Positions 1 through 11,880 of a DNA stretch of 64,000 nucleotides are shown piece by piece. The DNA comes from Linum tenue (Eukaryota; Streptophyta; Magnoliopsida; Malpighiales; Linaceae). The stretch's first letter is position 1. Every line of letters begins with the position of its first letter. The notes beneath the pieces are model-generated. The model searched no databases. It had not been told where the DNA came from and saw only the letters and a program-made list of their open reading frames with translations. The DNA is taken from the NCBI GenBank assembly GCA_946122785.1, contig CAMGYJ010000005.1:35082002-35146001 (forward strand), in the 5' to 3' direction. Position numbers and translations under genes: made by a program.

Positions 1-3000
1 CCTGACAGGAAAGGAGTTGCTGATTTCTTGCAAGAAGTGAGTGTATAATTGGAAAAATTAGCAGGCATTAGCAGAGTTCCACTTTTTGTTGCTAGATAAT
101 AATAGAATGACTTTTTTGTACCTTTGCAGGTCACATCGAAGAAGGATCAGAAACAGTATTGGGCTAGAAGGGATCAACCATATCGTTTTGTTACAACTAA
201 AGAGTTTGCTGAGGCTTTCCAGTCGTTCCATGTGGGAAGAAAGATTGGAGATGATTTGTCAGTTCCTTATGATAGAACCAAGAGTCACCCTGCAGCTCTG
301 GCAACCAAAAAGTATGGGATTGGGAACAAGGAGCTTCTCAAGGCCAACTTCGCAAGAGAGTTCTTGCTGATGAAGAGGAACTCATTTGTCTATGTCTTCA
401 AGCTTACACAGCTATTCATCATGGCACTGCTTGCTATGACAGTCTTCTTCAGGACCGAAATGCATCGAGACACGGTCCAGAATGGTGGAATCTTTGTTGG
501 TGCTCTCTTCTTCGCACTTATTATGATCATGTTTAACGGAATGGCTGAACTTTCCATGACCATCGCAAAGCTCCCGGTGTTCTACAAGCAAAGGAATCTG
601 TTCTTCTATCCACCATGGATATACTCCATTCCGCCATGGATCCTCAAGATTCCTGTCACCTTCCTTGAAGTTGCTGTTTGGGTCTTCATGACTTACTATG
701 TCATTGGTTTCGATCCTAACTTTGGAAGGTAATTTAAAGGCTTTTGAGATTTTAATTCTAATATTTCAATCCATATTACTCAATTTCTTCCTAAACTCAT
801 CATGTGTTTTTACATTGATATGATGACAATGCAGGTTGATTAGGCTGTATGTCCTGCTGGTAGCAATTAATCAGATGGCATCTGCTCTCTTTCGATTCAT
901 CGCCGCAACTGGAAGGAACATGATCGTTGCCAACACTTTTGGCTCATTTGTTTTGCTTCTTCTCTTTGCACTGAGCGGATTTATCTTGTCACGAGGTTTG
1001 TTATTAGTTAACATTTGTTATCTAGCTGACAAACAATATTAAGTGTTCTTTGTAATTCCTTATGTATTTAATTTTCTTTTTGGTTTCACAGAGGACGTGA
1101 AGAAATGGTGGATTTGGGCGTATTGGGCAAACCCTATGATGTATGGGCAGAATGCAATAGTAGTCAATGAATTCCTTGGACACAGTTGGAGACATGTAAC
1201 TTCCTTATTCTCTCCTTTCTGACTTGTTTTGCACATATATATTCGTCAAAATTACAGTTGGACTAATTTCATCCCCATTTTCCCTCCCTATATCCAGGTT
1301 CCAGCAAACTCAACAGAATCACTTGGAATTCAAGTGCTGAGGTCTCGTGGGTTCTTCACAGAGCCACATTGGTATTGGCTAGGAGTGGGAGCAACTCTGG
1401 GATTCCTATTCCTATTCAACATTGTTTTTGCTTTCGCTCTTACTTTCTTGGACCGTAAGTAACCCCCCCACCCAAATATTCGATGTTTAAGTTCATGCTT
1501 CTAGTGTAAGAAACCTTTTGTTTGCTAAATTTTGTTTTGATATGTTAAAATGAACAGAGTTTGAGAAGCCACAGGCCGTCATACCTGAAGATGAAGCCAC
1601 CAATTCAGCAGGAACCATTGAGATGACAACTGGTGGATCATCCATAACTGCAGCTGCAGATGATGAAGCCACTGGGAGCAAGAAGAAAGGGATGGTTCTT
1701 CCATTTGAGCCTCATTCCATCACTTTTGACGACATTGTATACTCGGTTGATATGCCAGAGGTTAGTTAATACAAATAGAAGTAGCTATCATTAAAAAAGG
1801 CATGTCGACTTTGTTCGTGTCATTTGGGATCAAAGATTAACCAACCATATCTGTTTCTCTGGCCTCCAGGAAATGAAAGGCCAAGGTGTTGCTGAAGACA
1901 AACTGGTGCTTCTGAAGGGTATTAGTGGTGCTTTCAGGCCAGGTGTTCTGACAGCTCTTATGGGAGTTAGTGGTGCTGGTAAAACCACTCTTATGGATGT
2001 GCTTGCTGGAAGGAAAACCGGTGGCTACATCGAAGGAAACATCACCATTTCTGGATTCCCTAAGAAGCAAGAAACTTTTGCTAGGATTTCAGGTTATTGT
2101 GAGCAGAATGACATCCATTCTCCGCAAGTTACCGTGTATGAGTCTCTAGTCTACTCAGCTTGGTTGCGTTTACCCCAAGAAGTTGATGAAAAAACCAGAA
2201 TGGTAAGCTTTCCATCCTCAATTACACCTACCTTAACAAGTTCCTGTCAACTTTTGATTTATTTGCGTTAAGGCAATAATTCAGTATGAAATTCTAACTT
2301 GCATTTATATATAAAACAGATGTTTGTTGAAGAAGTGATGGATCTTGTGGAGCTAAACCCCTTACGTAACTCTCTTGTTGGACTCCCCGGTGTGAGTGGG
2401 TTGACTACCGAGCAACGCAAGAGGCTAACAATTGCAGTAGAACTTGTAGCAAATCCATCCATCATTTTCATGGATGAGCCAACCTCAGGATTGGATGCTA
2501 GAGCTGCTGCTATCGTCATGAGAACAGTAAGAAACACCGTGGACACTGGTAGAACTGTTGTGTGCACCATCCATCAGCCCAGCATCGATATTTTCGAAGC
2601 TTTTGATGAGGTAAATTATTGTCTATCAATAAACATAAACTATTAGAAGCAAGGGAACTACTACAACCAGTGTTTGAGATTGTTCTTTTCCTTGATTGTT
2701 CATTTGCAGTTGTTCCTGTTGAAGAGAGGAGGACAAGAGATATACGTCGGCCCTCTTGGCCGCCACTCTACCCATTTGGTGAAGTACTTTGAGGAGATAG
2801 AAGGAGTGAGCAAGATCAAAGATGGTTACAACCCAGCAACATGGATGTTGGAGGTGACCACTACAGCACAAGAGATAGCTCTAGGTGTCGATTTCACAGA
2901 TGTATACCGAAACTCGGATCTCTACAAGCGAAACAAGGCCTTGATCAAGGACTTGAGCAAAGCAGCACCAGGAGCAAAAGAACTCTACTTCCCAACACAA

Positions 3001-3939
3001 TACTCGCAACCATTCTTGACACAATGCATGGCTTGCCTGTGGAAGCAACACTGGTCCTACTGGCGTAACCCGCCATACACCGCTGTCAGGTTCCTGTTCA
3101 CAACCTTCATTGCCCTCATGTTTGGAACCATGTTCTGGGATCTCGGTGGCAAAACATCGAGGAACCAGGACCTGTTCAACGCGATGGGAGCGATGTTCGC
3201 AGCAGTGTTGTTCCTCGGTGTCCAAAATGCATCCTCGGTACAGCCTGTGGTAGCCATTGAAAGAACTGTGTTCTACAGGGAGAGAGCTGCTGGGATGTAC
3301 TCAGCCTTGCCTTATGCCTATGCCCAAGTGATTATAGAGATCCCTTACATTCTGGCACAGGCTTTGGTCTATGGAGTGATCACATATGCCATGATTGGAT
3401 TCGAATGGGACGCGAAGAAGTTCATGTGGTACATCTTCTTCATGTACTTCACACTCCTCTACTTCACTTACTACGGGATGATGACAGTCGCCATCACGCC
3501 AAATCACCACATTGCCTCCATCATCTCATCCTTTTTCTACTCCATCTGGAATCTCTTTGCCGGATTCATCGTCCCTAGACCTGTAAGTCAATTTGATTTC
3601 TTATCTCTTCACTACTATAGCATCATCATCAAGAGAACTGTAACAAACTAATTGGTGAATTTCATTCATTATGTGCAGCTCATACCAGTGTGGTGGAGGT
3701 GGAACTACTGGGCCAACCCGATCTCGTGGACATTGTACGGGCTGATTGTTTCGCAGTATGGAGATGTGAGGACGCCCATGGAAGGAACTGGGGAAGCTGT
3801 TGAAGATTTCTTGCGGAGCTACTTCGGGTTCAAGCATGATTTCTTGGGAGTCATTGCTGGTGTCATGGTTGGATTGGTAGCTGTCTTCGCCTTCATCTTT
3901 GCAATCTCCATCAAGTCTTTCAACTTCCAGAGAAGATAG
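1..3939 (+). CDS. PDR-type ABCG transporter, 3' part (PDR-A)
   Basis: Full-size ABCG transporter of the plant pleiotropic drug resistance family, an ATP-driven plasma-membrane pump for secondary metabolites, hormones or waxes. The gene enters from the left, so the N-terminus and first ATPase domain lie outside. Exons read 1-36, 130-728, 835-995, 1092-1195, 1298-1454, 1558-1760, 1870-2202, 2320-2610, 2710-3582 and 3679-3939, giving 1005 residues in one unbroken frame that ends in FNFQRR. Visible are the first membrane domain (with [20 protein letters not shown]), the linker, then the second ATPase domain with Walker [10 protein letters not shown], signature [14 protein letters not shown], Walker [15 protein letters not shown] and the [11 protein letters not shown] switch region, then the second membrane domain. 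Compared with PDR-B it has one extra intron (996-1091) and lacks four introns inside exon 2710-3582. No disabling change is seen. The substrate cannot be inferred; a PDR1/ABCG36-like group is my guess from recall. Confidence 0.95.
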
Positions 3940-4513
3940 ATTTTGAGAGCCGAGGGAGTATAAATTACTCAAACCCATTACATCCACTTTGCCATTTTTG
4001 TTGTGCAGTTAATTCATTTGTTGTAAGCTAATGTGATATAAGCAAAAAAATACCGAGTGTGTTATTTCATTTTGGAACAATTTGGAGCGACAGAGCACAA
4101 TGCCTGTGAAATATTGTGTTGTAAAATTGTTTTGTTAGTAAATAATGTTACATTTTTGTTCTTTTCATCTGTCATGGATGGGAGAAATTGTCTCCTTGAG
4201 TTACAGAGAGATTCTATTTGGATAGTTGCTTCCCTGAACAGGCAATGGTTTTCTTTTCCTGATGGCTGAGGACTGAAGGGGGGGGGGGGGGGGGGGGGAT
4301 TGTGCTTATGCAGATTGCCGTATCTAATCTTGTTAGGGGATCACAGTAGGATGAACAATCATCCTCATTTCTAAACAAAACTTCTAAAGAGGAGGGGGGA
4401 AGACTGGATTATTAGGATTTGATGGGATTTGAACTAAGTCAAAAATCTATTAGCACTAAATCAAAAGTCTATTAGCAGCACAATGTGATAGTTAAACTTA
4501 AAATGACAGATTT
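3940..4513. other. 3' flank of PDR-A, no gene
   Basis: Probable 3' untranslated and intergenic sequence after the PDR-A stop codon. It is T-rich and contains a 21-base G run at 4278-4298. No coding similarity is seen. The last 20-30 bases may belong to the decayed plastid rRNA fragment that continues after the hAT element at 4522-5471. Confidence 0.5.
4278..4298. repeat. Poly(G) run of 21
   Basis: An uninterrupted run of 21 G in the 3' flank of PDR-A. Such runs can form quadruplexes and are also places where sequence length is often miscalled. Confidence 0.8.
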
Positions 4514-4521
4514 ACTCTAAC

Positions 4522-5471
4522 CATAGGCGGAGGCAGGCTACTTTGGATGTGTCCTGTCCTGGGACACAGGTGAAATTTAGGGTAGAGAAATAATACCCAT
4601 TATCAAGTTAGAGGTGGAAATTAGTACTGTATTTGATATCGGAATACCAATATCGAAATCTTAAATACCGAGTTACATCCTAAAATTAATGTCGATCTCA
4701 ATCCCTAAATAATTTCGATATCTCAATCCCTAAGTATTTTGGTATCACAATCAATATTATCGAATACAAAAATTAATTACCTTTGCAGTTAATAATTAAA
4801 TATATAAATTTAATTTAATTTAATTGTTTAATTTAGGGCAAAGAGACTAAGCAACCGGTATTGAGTTTGCCTAGAGCTAGGATATGGATAAGGAGAATGG
4901 AGGAGAGGTGACATCTCAAATTATTGTCATTGGTAATCTTTAATATGACATATTGGAGACCGAGAGACGACTAATACTAGTGTTTGTTTTTTTGGAGTTA
5001 TGAAAATAACAAGAGATTAGGTGAGAGACGAGAGTGGCTTAGACTGGAAAGTCAAAATTGTGTTGGATGGGGGCTTCTAAGTTGTGAAAGAGTGAGGAAT
5101 GAGCTAAGGTTGTGTGTTATATTTCATTAATTTTTAACTTTCGGTATATACCGACCCCAATCTCGTAATCCCGAATACCGAATAACACTTGAAAATGAAT
5201 CCCAATCCCAATTCCTGAAAAATAAACCGGCATTCGATAATACCTACTAGTAATTAATTCGGTACGGTATATAGTATATCCCAAATACCGGTACCAAACT
5301 TCGAGCCCTATATCAATTATTGAACCCTTGACTTTTTGGATAATAAATAAGTATCATATCACTACACTAAAGATTATTTCTTGTTTATTTTCAGTTTTAT
5401 TAATTTTAATTTTATTTATTTATATTCTGAGAAGAGGACACAGGTATGTTTGAATCCTGGCTTCGCCACTG
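4522..5471. mobile_element. hAT-type non-autonomous element, copy 1 of a local family
   Basis: A 950-bp element with no coding capacity. The ends are imperfect inverted repeats: the left starts CATAGGCGGAGGCAGG and the right ends CCTGGCTTCGCCACTG. It is bounded by a perfect 8-bp direct repeat, ACTCTAAC, at 4514-4521 and 5472-5479. An 8-bp duplication with such ends is the hallmark of hAT transposition. The same terminal sequence recurs in the elements at 37134, 47952 and 59293. A second small element (4609-5310) is nested inside it. Confidence 0.85.
4609..5310. mobile_element. Nested hAT-like small element
   Basis: A 702-bp AT-rich segment inside the larger hAT element. Its ends are short imperfect inverted repeats (TAGAGGTGGAA on the left; the complement of TAGGGCTCGAA on the right). 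The flanking 8-mers TATCAAGT (4601-4608) and TATCAATT (5311-5318) match at seven of eight positions. The interior repeats GGTATACCG-like and AATACCG motifs. No reading frame is seen. Confidence 0.6.
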
Positions 5472-5476
5472 ACTCT

Positions 5477-5633
5477 AACCCTTGGAACATACTACATTGT
5501 TAGGTGGTGAAGAGCCGACATCGAGGTGTCAAACCTTCCCGTCGTTGCGAGCTCTTGGGGAAGATCAATATGTTGTCCCTAGAGTAACTTTTATCCGCTG
5601 AATGATGACTCTTTCACTTGACATCGTTGGATC
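5477..5633 (-). pseudogene. Decayed plastid 23S rRNA fragment in the nucleus (antisense on +)
   Basis: Read on the minus strand, this is recognisable as domain V of a bacterial-type 23S rRNA. The + strand carries the complement of the conserved stretch GATGTCGGCTC (as GAGCCGACATC) and, further on, CCCTAGAGTAACTTTTATCC. The version resembles the plastid gene as I recall it, rather than the cytosolic or E. coli one. Many differences look like C-to-T or G-to-A changes, expected for an old, methylated nuclear insertion. The fragment stops abruptly near 5633, and its other side runs into the hAT element that ends at 5471. It is not a functional rRNA. Confidence 0.8.
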
Positions 5634-6329
5634 TAGTTCTGCCTCAAATGAAAATTATGAGGATTTCATTGGAGTGCAATTTGGAACATGGTGATGGTAA
5701 ATGTATACGCTGCACAGTTTTTGTGAATATGGAAGTCATTGAATTAGGTGATGGCCACTTACGTTCAAGTTAGATCAACTATATTGAATTGCCAATTTGA
5801 TTCATAGGTTCGATAATGGAATTTTGGAGTTCGATTTCGATTGTGGATGATGACGGTCCTATTCTTTTTGGTGGAATGATGATGGCCCTATTGATTATGT
5901 ATCTACCTATGATTCAAGTTATCCATCGAGTGAATAAAGTTAAAAGAAAATTTATAGGTACTAAATGTGGAGAACAGATTGAATTAGCTGACTTTTAAGA
6001 CAATAGATATCTGTCAACTTTACCCAGGTCTTTGCTTTTCCCTCTGCTTTTTGTTGTTTTGAACAGAGTTGTTCCGCCATAGCTGTTAGTTGGTTAAGAG
6101 ACTTCGTCTTCCTGCTCCAACTTTCTTTACACCCTGTTTCAGCATGCTAGTTCCTTAAGCTTCACGCTTACTTGCTCGTGACAGCTTTGGTTGCAATTTC
6201 TGTTGCAATCACAGAAATTGGGCTCCCATTTCTGAATCCACTTGACCGGGGAATCAAGTCATTTCAAATATTAGGGTTTCGTTTCCCCTTCTTTTTTGGT
6301 GATTCTCGGGCCGAGCAGGCTTTACCCAA
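5634..6329. other. Intergenic region and probable 5' region of the BUB3.3-type gene
   Basis: No gene is seen. A 60-codon frame at 5816-5998 has no recognisable family and is probably chance. The last 100-200 bases before 6330 are mixed pyrimidine-rich sequence consistent with a plant 5' untranslated leader. No clear TATA box is seen. Confidence 0.4.
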
Positions 6330-8702
6330 ATGAGTGGAGATTGCCTGCAGTTTGAAAACCCTATTGGTGATGGCGTCTCCAGGATCCGATTCGCTCCCTC
6401 CTCCAACAATCTCCTCATTTCTTCCTGGGATTCGGTTAAGTATTGGCCTTTTATGCACAGTTCTTCATTTTTTTCCTTCTGTTCGTATGAGGGAAGTGAC
6501 AGCTCAATTTCGAAAGTGCAGAATCTCCGGTTGTACGATGTGGATAGTTCCAGAGTCAGACTCGAAGCTTCAGTAGGTTTTGCGCTGCTGGATTGTTGCT
6601 TCGGGGCCGAGTCTTTGGCATACAGTGCCGCTTCTGATGGTTGCATTAGAAGGTTAGAACTTGTATAGTTATATTACTGCCTTGTCCTGTTATTTATTTG
6701 TGCCTGTTCAGTGTTCAGACCCTGTCTTGTTCCTTGCTCAGTTTTCTTTTACCAGTGGTACTATAGATGTAGATGCTGCATTCGTAGTTAGGTTTCGTTT
6801 GAGCTCGGACTAGTCAGTGATGTTTCTCAAGGTCTGATGGAAATCTTGCTAGGTGTGACTTGCATTCCGGGAGTTGTGATGCAATTGGGTATCATGAGGA
6901 TGTAGCAACTTGCGTTGTCTACTCGGATGAAACAGGTCAGCTGGTTCTTCTTACTACTGTCAATCAATCATGCCGTCATTGAGTAATGGTTGCTCTCTTC
7001 CGTTGTGGTGATTTTGTTCCATGTGTGATGTGTAATGCAGAGGCAATGTAGGAGGCAGCTGCCAGTCACTACATGAATCTGAAGTCAATTTCATGAGTGG
7101 AATTTTGAATTATGTCTTCTCTGTTCTTGACCGTAGGCCAAGTTATTTCGACTGGTTTGGACAAGAAGATGGTATCGTGGGATATACGCTCCTCAAAAAG
7201 TTCACATGTGAGACATATGGGTGCAGAAGTGAAGACCATGTCATTGTCTGGGCGCTATATAAGTGTTGCCATTGGAGGGTCGATAGAAACGTATGACTTG
7301 CGTTATATGGAAGGACCGGCTAGTCTTACAAATTCTTGTTTTGATGTGCGAATAAGATCCCTTTGCTCAGTTCCTTATTGTAGAGGTACCGTTTATTATT
7401 ATTACTACCAATAGCTTAGAATGAATGATCGAACATTTTATATATTTTTTAGCTAATAGCTATCTAATAGATAACTTGTTTGCTGTTTTCGTATTCCAAC
7501 CCGCCATTGAGTCATACGGCTGTTTTTACCTTTCATCCCTTACTGCTCTTGGTTCTTAACAGTTCTGAATGGTTATGTTGCCATAGGGTATGCAGCTGGT
7601 TCAGTTGATGGAACAGTGGCACTGGAGATATCCAATCCAACAACTTCAGAAGTGACACGGTTGGTATTCTGTAAAATTTTCTGCAGATGCTTGACTGTGC
7701 TTTGATTTGCTTGTTGTTTCTATCGTATACTCCAAGCTAGCTTCCCCCCTACTATCACTTGCACTTGAAATCTGAAAAGCACGATGCAAGCAATTCATTG
7801 AATTTGGTTTGAACAAGTCATACATCTTTGCACTATCTGCTTCTCTTATAAAAGCCTTACATCTGTTTTTACTTCAAGCAGTTAACCAATAGGAAAACAT
7901 TTCATCTCATTGACATACAGGTTTCACTTCATAATTTAGATGAATTTTTTAAACAAAATTTACTTATTTTCTAGGAATATATGACCACTCTGGAAAAAGA
8001 ATGTGTTGCAGATGGCTTTTGAGTAGGTATATGTCCCTTTGCATTAAGGTCGAATCATTTCATGTCACTTAACTGGAAGTTGGTGCGTTAATCTTTCTAC
8101 AGCTATGCTTTTCGCTGTCATCCCAAATCAGCAGATGGGAAAAAACATCTAGCTGCCATCACTGACGTACAATTCAATCCAAGGTATGTATACCGATCTA
8201 ATAATTGTCTGTCGTGATTAAGGTTGCTAAAGTCAGGGCTAATTCTTTTTCTCCTTTTGTATTTGTTTCTGTTTTAGTATCTTTGGTGCTTTTGTTACTG
8301 GTGATAATCGAGGCAATCTCCTAGCATGGGATGCTCAAAGCAAAAGAAGGTTATTCGAGGTATGTTGCATCTAATTCCAACAAGAAATTATACCATGCAA
8401 ACAAACTTATGCCCTGGTTCATTATCCCAGTGCTATTGACTGTTACCTTCTCTTTCTTTTCAGTTTCCACAATATCCAACCGGTGTTGCGTCTCTTGCAT
8501 ACAATTGTAATGGACAGCTTTTGGCTGTTGCATCAAGCCATACCTACCAAGAAGCAATTGAGACGTACGCTGTTTCTTCCGTTGAGAAAGTCTTCGGTAT
8601 CAGACTACTACCTGTTTGATAAAATGTTTTTGGTTTTGGCTTTGTTTGAACAGGGAAGTTGTGTCCCCCCAAATTTTCGTATGCAAGGTGGGAGATCCGT
8701 AG
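6330..8702 (+). CDS. BUB3.3: BUB3.3-type WD40 mitotic checkpoint protein
   Basis: WD40-repeat protein of the plant BUB3.3 branch. BUB3 proteins bind phosphorylated KNL1-type motifs at kinetochores and bring in checkpoint proteins; the plant BUB3.3 branch is the divergent paralogue. Nine exons fit in phase: 6330-6434, 6522-6652, 6853-6935, 7137-7385, 7587-7659, 8103-8183, 8278-8359, 8464-8564 and 8654-8702, giving 317 residues, close to about 314 for the Arabidopsis protein as I recall. Recognisable pieces are RIRFAPSSNNLLISSWDS then NLRLYDV at the N-terminus, VISTGLDKKMVSWDIR, SVPYCRGYAAGSVDG, FRCHPKS, FVTGDNRGNLLAWDA and LLAVASSHTYQEA. All junctions are GT-AG. The start was chosen because it opens directly on the family's first WD repeat. 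The C-terminal tail ends VCKVGDP. Intact as read. Confidence 0.93.
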
Positions 8703-9663
8703 TATAGAATCATTTTGTGGTGGTGATTCTACCACTACATGAAGGTCTTCCATTCCATCCACTTGCTGAGCATGTAATGGGACAGGCCAATCGAATGAGA
8801 AGCATGGTAAGCGCATGAAGAAGTATTTAAAGGCTGACCAAGTATGGAAATTTGCATCACCCGAGTGGCTGCAATTTGTGAGTTGGCTTCGAGGTGAACT
8901 GCCTTATTGCTGAATGTTCCCTGCTAGTGGAGCTGTAACTGTTGTGATATAATTTTTAGTTTCCTGTCCTTGTGCTTTTGTTTCTCTCGTTGCTGGGTTT
9001 CATGCTCTCGAGCTCGACTACAGAATTTTCTGGAAATGGTTATTGAACAGCTTGATTCCACATTCTGGACATGCCTTACGGATTCTATGTCTCGGACTTG
9101 CCTGCTCTTAGGTGATTCTACATACTTGACTTGCCTTAGGTTCTACATTTTGCAATCGTGCTATGCCTCGAGATACTGATCTTTAATGGGATCTTACTAC
9201 GGGTTTTATGTTGGGTTAGGGCTCTTCAATTTGCTATATTTTAACAGAAAGAATACTCAGTAAGTATGCTGGCACTAACATTGCCAACAACATTCGACCT
9301 TGTTCAGATTAGGTTGACCTCTAGAGTCCTGAGCCAAACCATTGAAAACTACCTGATGCAGATATCATAGTACGAAAGCTGTTTGCAAGCATTACCGACA
9401 GGCTGAATTACGTAGTTCGTAGCTCAGCTCCATAAAGAAAAGTCGGAAACGATCTATATGATAACAGACTCAAACTACCATACCAATGTATAGAGTAAAG
9501 AAGTGCCTTCTTCCAACAATTACAAGCCATATTTACAATAAGCAAGTCCCAGATTGTTCAACGCTTGCTCCCATTAAGATCAATTGATAATTTGGAAGGC
9601 CTTATGGAATGTATGTCCAGACATAGAAGTAGTTCAACCTTGGTAGATGACCGAAGGCTGCCG
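8703..9663. other. Convergent intergenic region (3' ends of two genes)
   Basis: Lies between the stop codons of the BUB3.3-type gene (+) and the DUF1218 gene (-), so it should hold both 3' untranslated regions. No further gene or transposon end is seen. A short frame at 8970-9179 has no recognisable similarity. Confidence 0.5.
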
Positions 9664-11122
9664 CTAGGCAGAACCCTTAAGGGTTGACGGTTCATCAAAA
9701 TCAGCAGCTGTGCTATCGTCTACGGCTAACTTGCCATCCTTTTCGACTTCATCGAAGTAGTCTTCTCGAACATTGGCGGCCAACATGAGCGCAACCAGCC
9801 AGAAGAGAGACGAATCAAGAGAGACAAAGGCACCACCTCCCAGGAGACCGGTCTTAGCAGTTGGGCACGCAGTCTCCAAGTTGCGATGAACGTTACGCGA
9901 GAGGTGAAGTTGCTCTGTAATAGTCGGCCACAACAGCAACGCTGCAGCTAAACCACCCGTGAACCTGCCAAATGCATTCACACAAAACTCTTGAACTCTG
10001 CAATCAAACTGGCGAAAGAGCTGATCTAAGACTGGTCTAAACTCTAAACCAAGAACATTTGAGTTGCAGCTCTAACTCAGGCAGAAAAACAGAAGCAAAA
10101 TCTCATGTGAATCACTGGTTTCAGAGTCCTAAGCCATGATCACACGATGGACTGAAAGGGGTAAGTGAAGCTCTCAGAACTAAGCAAAGAAGCCATCATA
10201 TTGTTCATCCAAATCCGAATTCTAAACTCCCCATAGAAATTAAGTAAAGGGCTGCCCAAGTGGGAACATGAAGGGAAAAAACTGCACAGATCCAAAGTAG
10301 ACGCACGTAGCCAAGTCAACTGTCGAAATAATAGACTTCTAGTGCAGCAAGTTGAGTGTGCGTATGGGCATTTAAAGCATAGTTATGGAGAAAGTAGAAT
10401 ACAAGCAAAACCCACAACTTGACTGCCATATTCATATCCTTTCTGCACATCGCCTGGTTCTAGTGGGAATGTATTCTTTACAAATCAAGCCAGCCAACCT
10501 TGGGTTGAATGAACTGATTGCGGCAAATCATCCCACCTACCAAGAAAGAACATGACCCTATTCTATGACTGTAACTTGAAAAAAGGTAACCATCGGAGCA
10601 ACAACTCACAACCACTGATCTAAGTGACAGCAGAAGAACCACATAATCATGCAATTCATTCTATAATTTAACAGCTCAAACCATAGAAGTGCGGAGCTTA
10701 CAGGGCAATGTTGAAGAAGATGAGAAAACTGGTGCTGCGGAACATGGCAGATTGAGGGACGGACTTCCCCTTGTAAGGGTAAAACAGGGAGAAATATCCA
10801 GCCACCGTCGACGCTATCAGAAACGCAACGGACAGGAACCCCAACACCACCGTCGCATCCGCCGGATACTTGCAGATCACCACACCCTTCCCGGTAATCG
10901 GAGTCCCGGCAGCCGGCTGCCGCAAGAAAAACGGAAAAAATATCTCAAATCAAACCCTGGAGAAATGACAAACCAGAACCAGAAAAAAGGAAAGAAAAAG
11001 AGTGTTGGACCGATTAGAAGAAGAGCATATACCTTCTTGTTCTCGGCGATGACGCCGAATAGGAAGGAGAGCGCGCCGAGACCGGCGACTAGCAAGGACA
11101 TCAGCTTCATCGTGACCGCCAT
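9664..11122 (-). CDS. DUF1218 family four-helix membrane protein
   Basis: Plant-specific DUF1218 protein. Known members (for example the DEAL and MWL proteins) act in leaf bilateral symmetry or lignin deposition and sit in endomembranes or the plasma membrane; the role of this member is unknown. Three exons on the minus strand, 11122-11033, 10916-10702 and 9964-9664, join in phase to 201 residues. The first exon encodes an N-terminal hydrophobic segment (LMSLLVAGLGALSFLFGVIA) ending ENKK. The second opens PAAGTPITGKGVVICKYP, a strong family signature, followed by hydrophobic segments at about residues 49-70 and 88-108. The third carries TEQLHLSRNVHRNLETACPT, GLLGGGAFVSLDSSLFWLVA and an acidic C-terminal tail ending LKGSA. 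The introns are 116 and 737 bp. Intact as read. Confidence 0.9.
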
Positions 11123-11879
11123 CTCTACGGAATTTCAGTACAGAAATGAAAGGTTGAGCGAGAGAGAGAAAGAGGGAGGGAGGGAGAAATGGAGAATTGA
11201 GAGAAAATTGAAGTCCTATGAAGAGGGAGAAAGGTTACCTGTAGATATATAGAAAGGGAAGGGGAGGGAAAGAAACAACGTTCGCCGGCGGAGAGAAAGA
11301 GAGAGTGACGGTGACGGTGAAAGGGAGGTGTGGACTCTGCTGCGTCTGCCAATGAATCTGTGGGAATTTATTGTTGACTGCAAAATTGGTTGGACAGCTA
11401 ACAACGCAACTAATACACACAAACAGGTACGAGAATATACTACTAGTTAACAAAATTAACTTTTCGGGGACTGTTATTGGAAATTGCCATTTTCGGCTAA
11501 GCTAAGATTCTCCCGTCCCTGAACATTTGGTGTCTTCTACATTCGGTCCTCCAAACTAATTTTTCTTCTCCTATTCCATTGACAGAGCCAGATACAATGC
11601 TTCTCTCTCGTAACAGCTAATCTCTCTTGAACAGCTAATGGTTGCCTTGTTAGTTACTACTAATTAATCCCATTTGTTGGTAAACTGGCTGGGATGGATG
11701 GCTACTGATTTGTTCTTTCCATTTGTTCTCTTTCCCCCCCTCCATTTTTTTTAAGGTTAAAAATTTATTGTGTCTTTCTTTTCTTTTTTATTCGGCGAGA
11801 TGCTTTAAATGTGTGTTGTAAGTTGTAATTTTTATGGTTTGGTTAACTTTTTAGTCTCGAAATCAATTTATAAACTGAA
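11123..11879. other. Upstream region of the DUF1218 gene
   Basis: Contains purine-rich (on +) leader-like sequence at 11140-11330, including GAGA tracts, which on the gene's strand is a CT-rich 5' leader. No other gene is seen. Small frames here are low-complexity products of the GA repeats. Confidence 0.4.
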
Positions 11880-11880
11880 T

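Noticed and set aside
11125..11453. Overlapping CT-rich frames upstream of the DUF1218 gene
   Set aside because: Low-complexity Ser/Leu/Pro translations of a GA/CT tract in the gene's 5' leader, not proteins.
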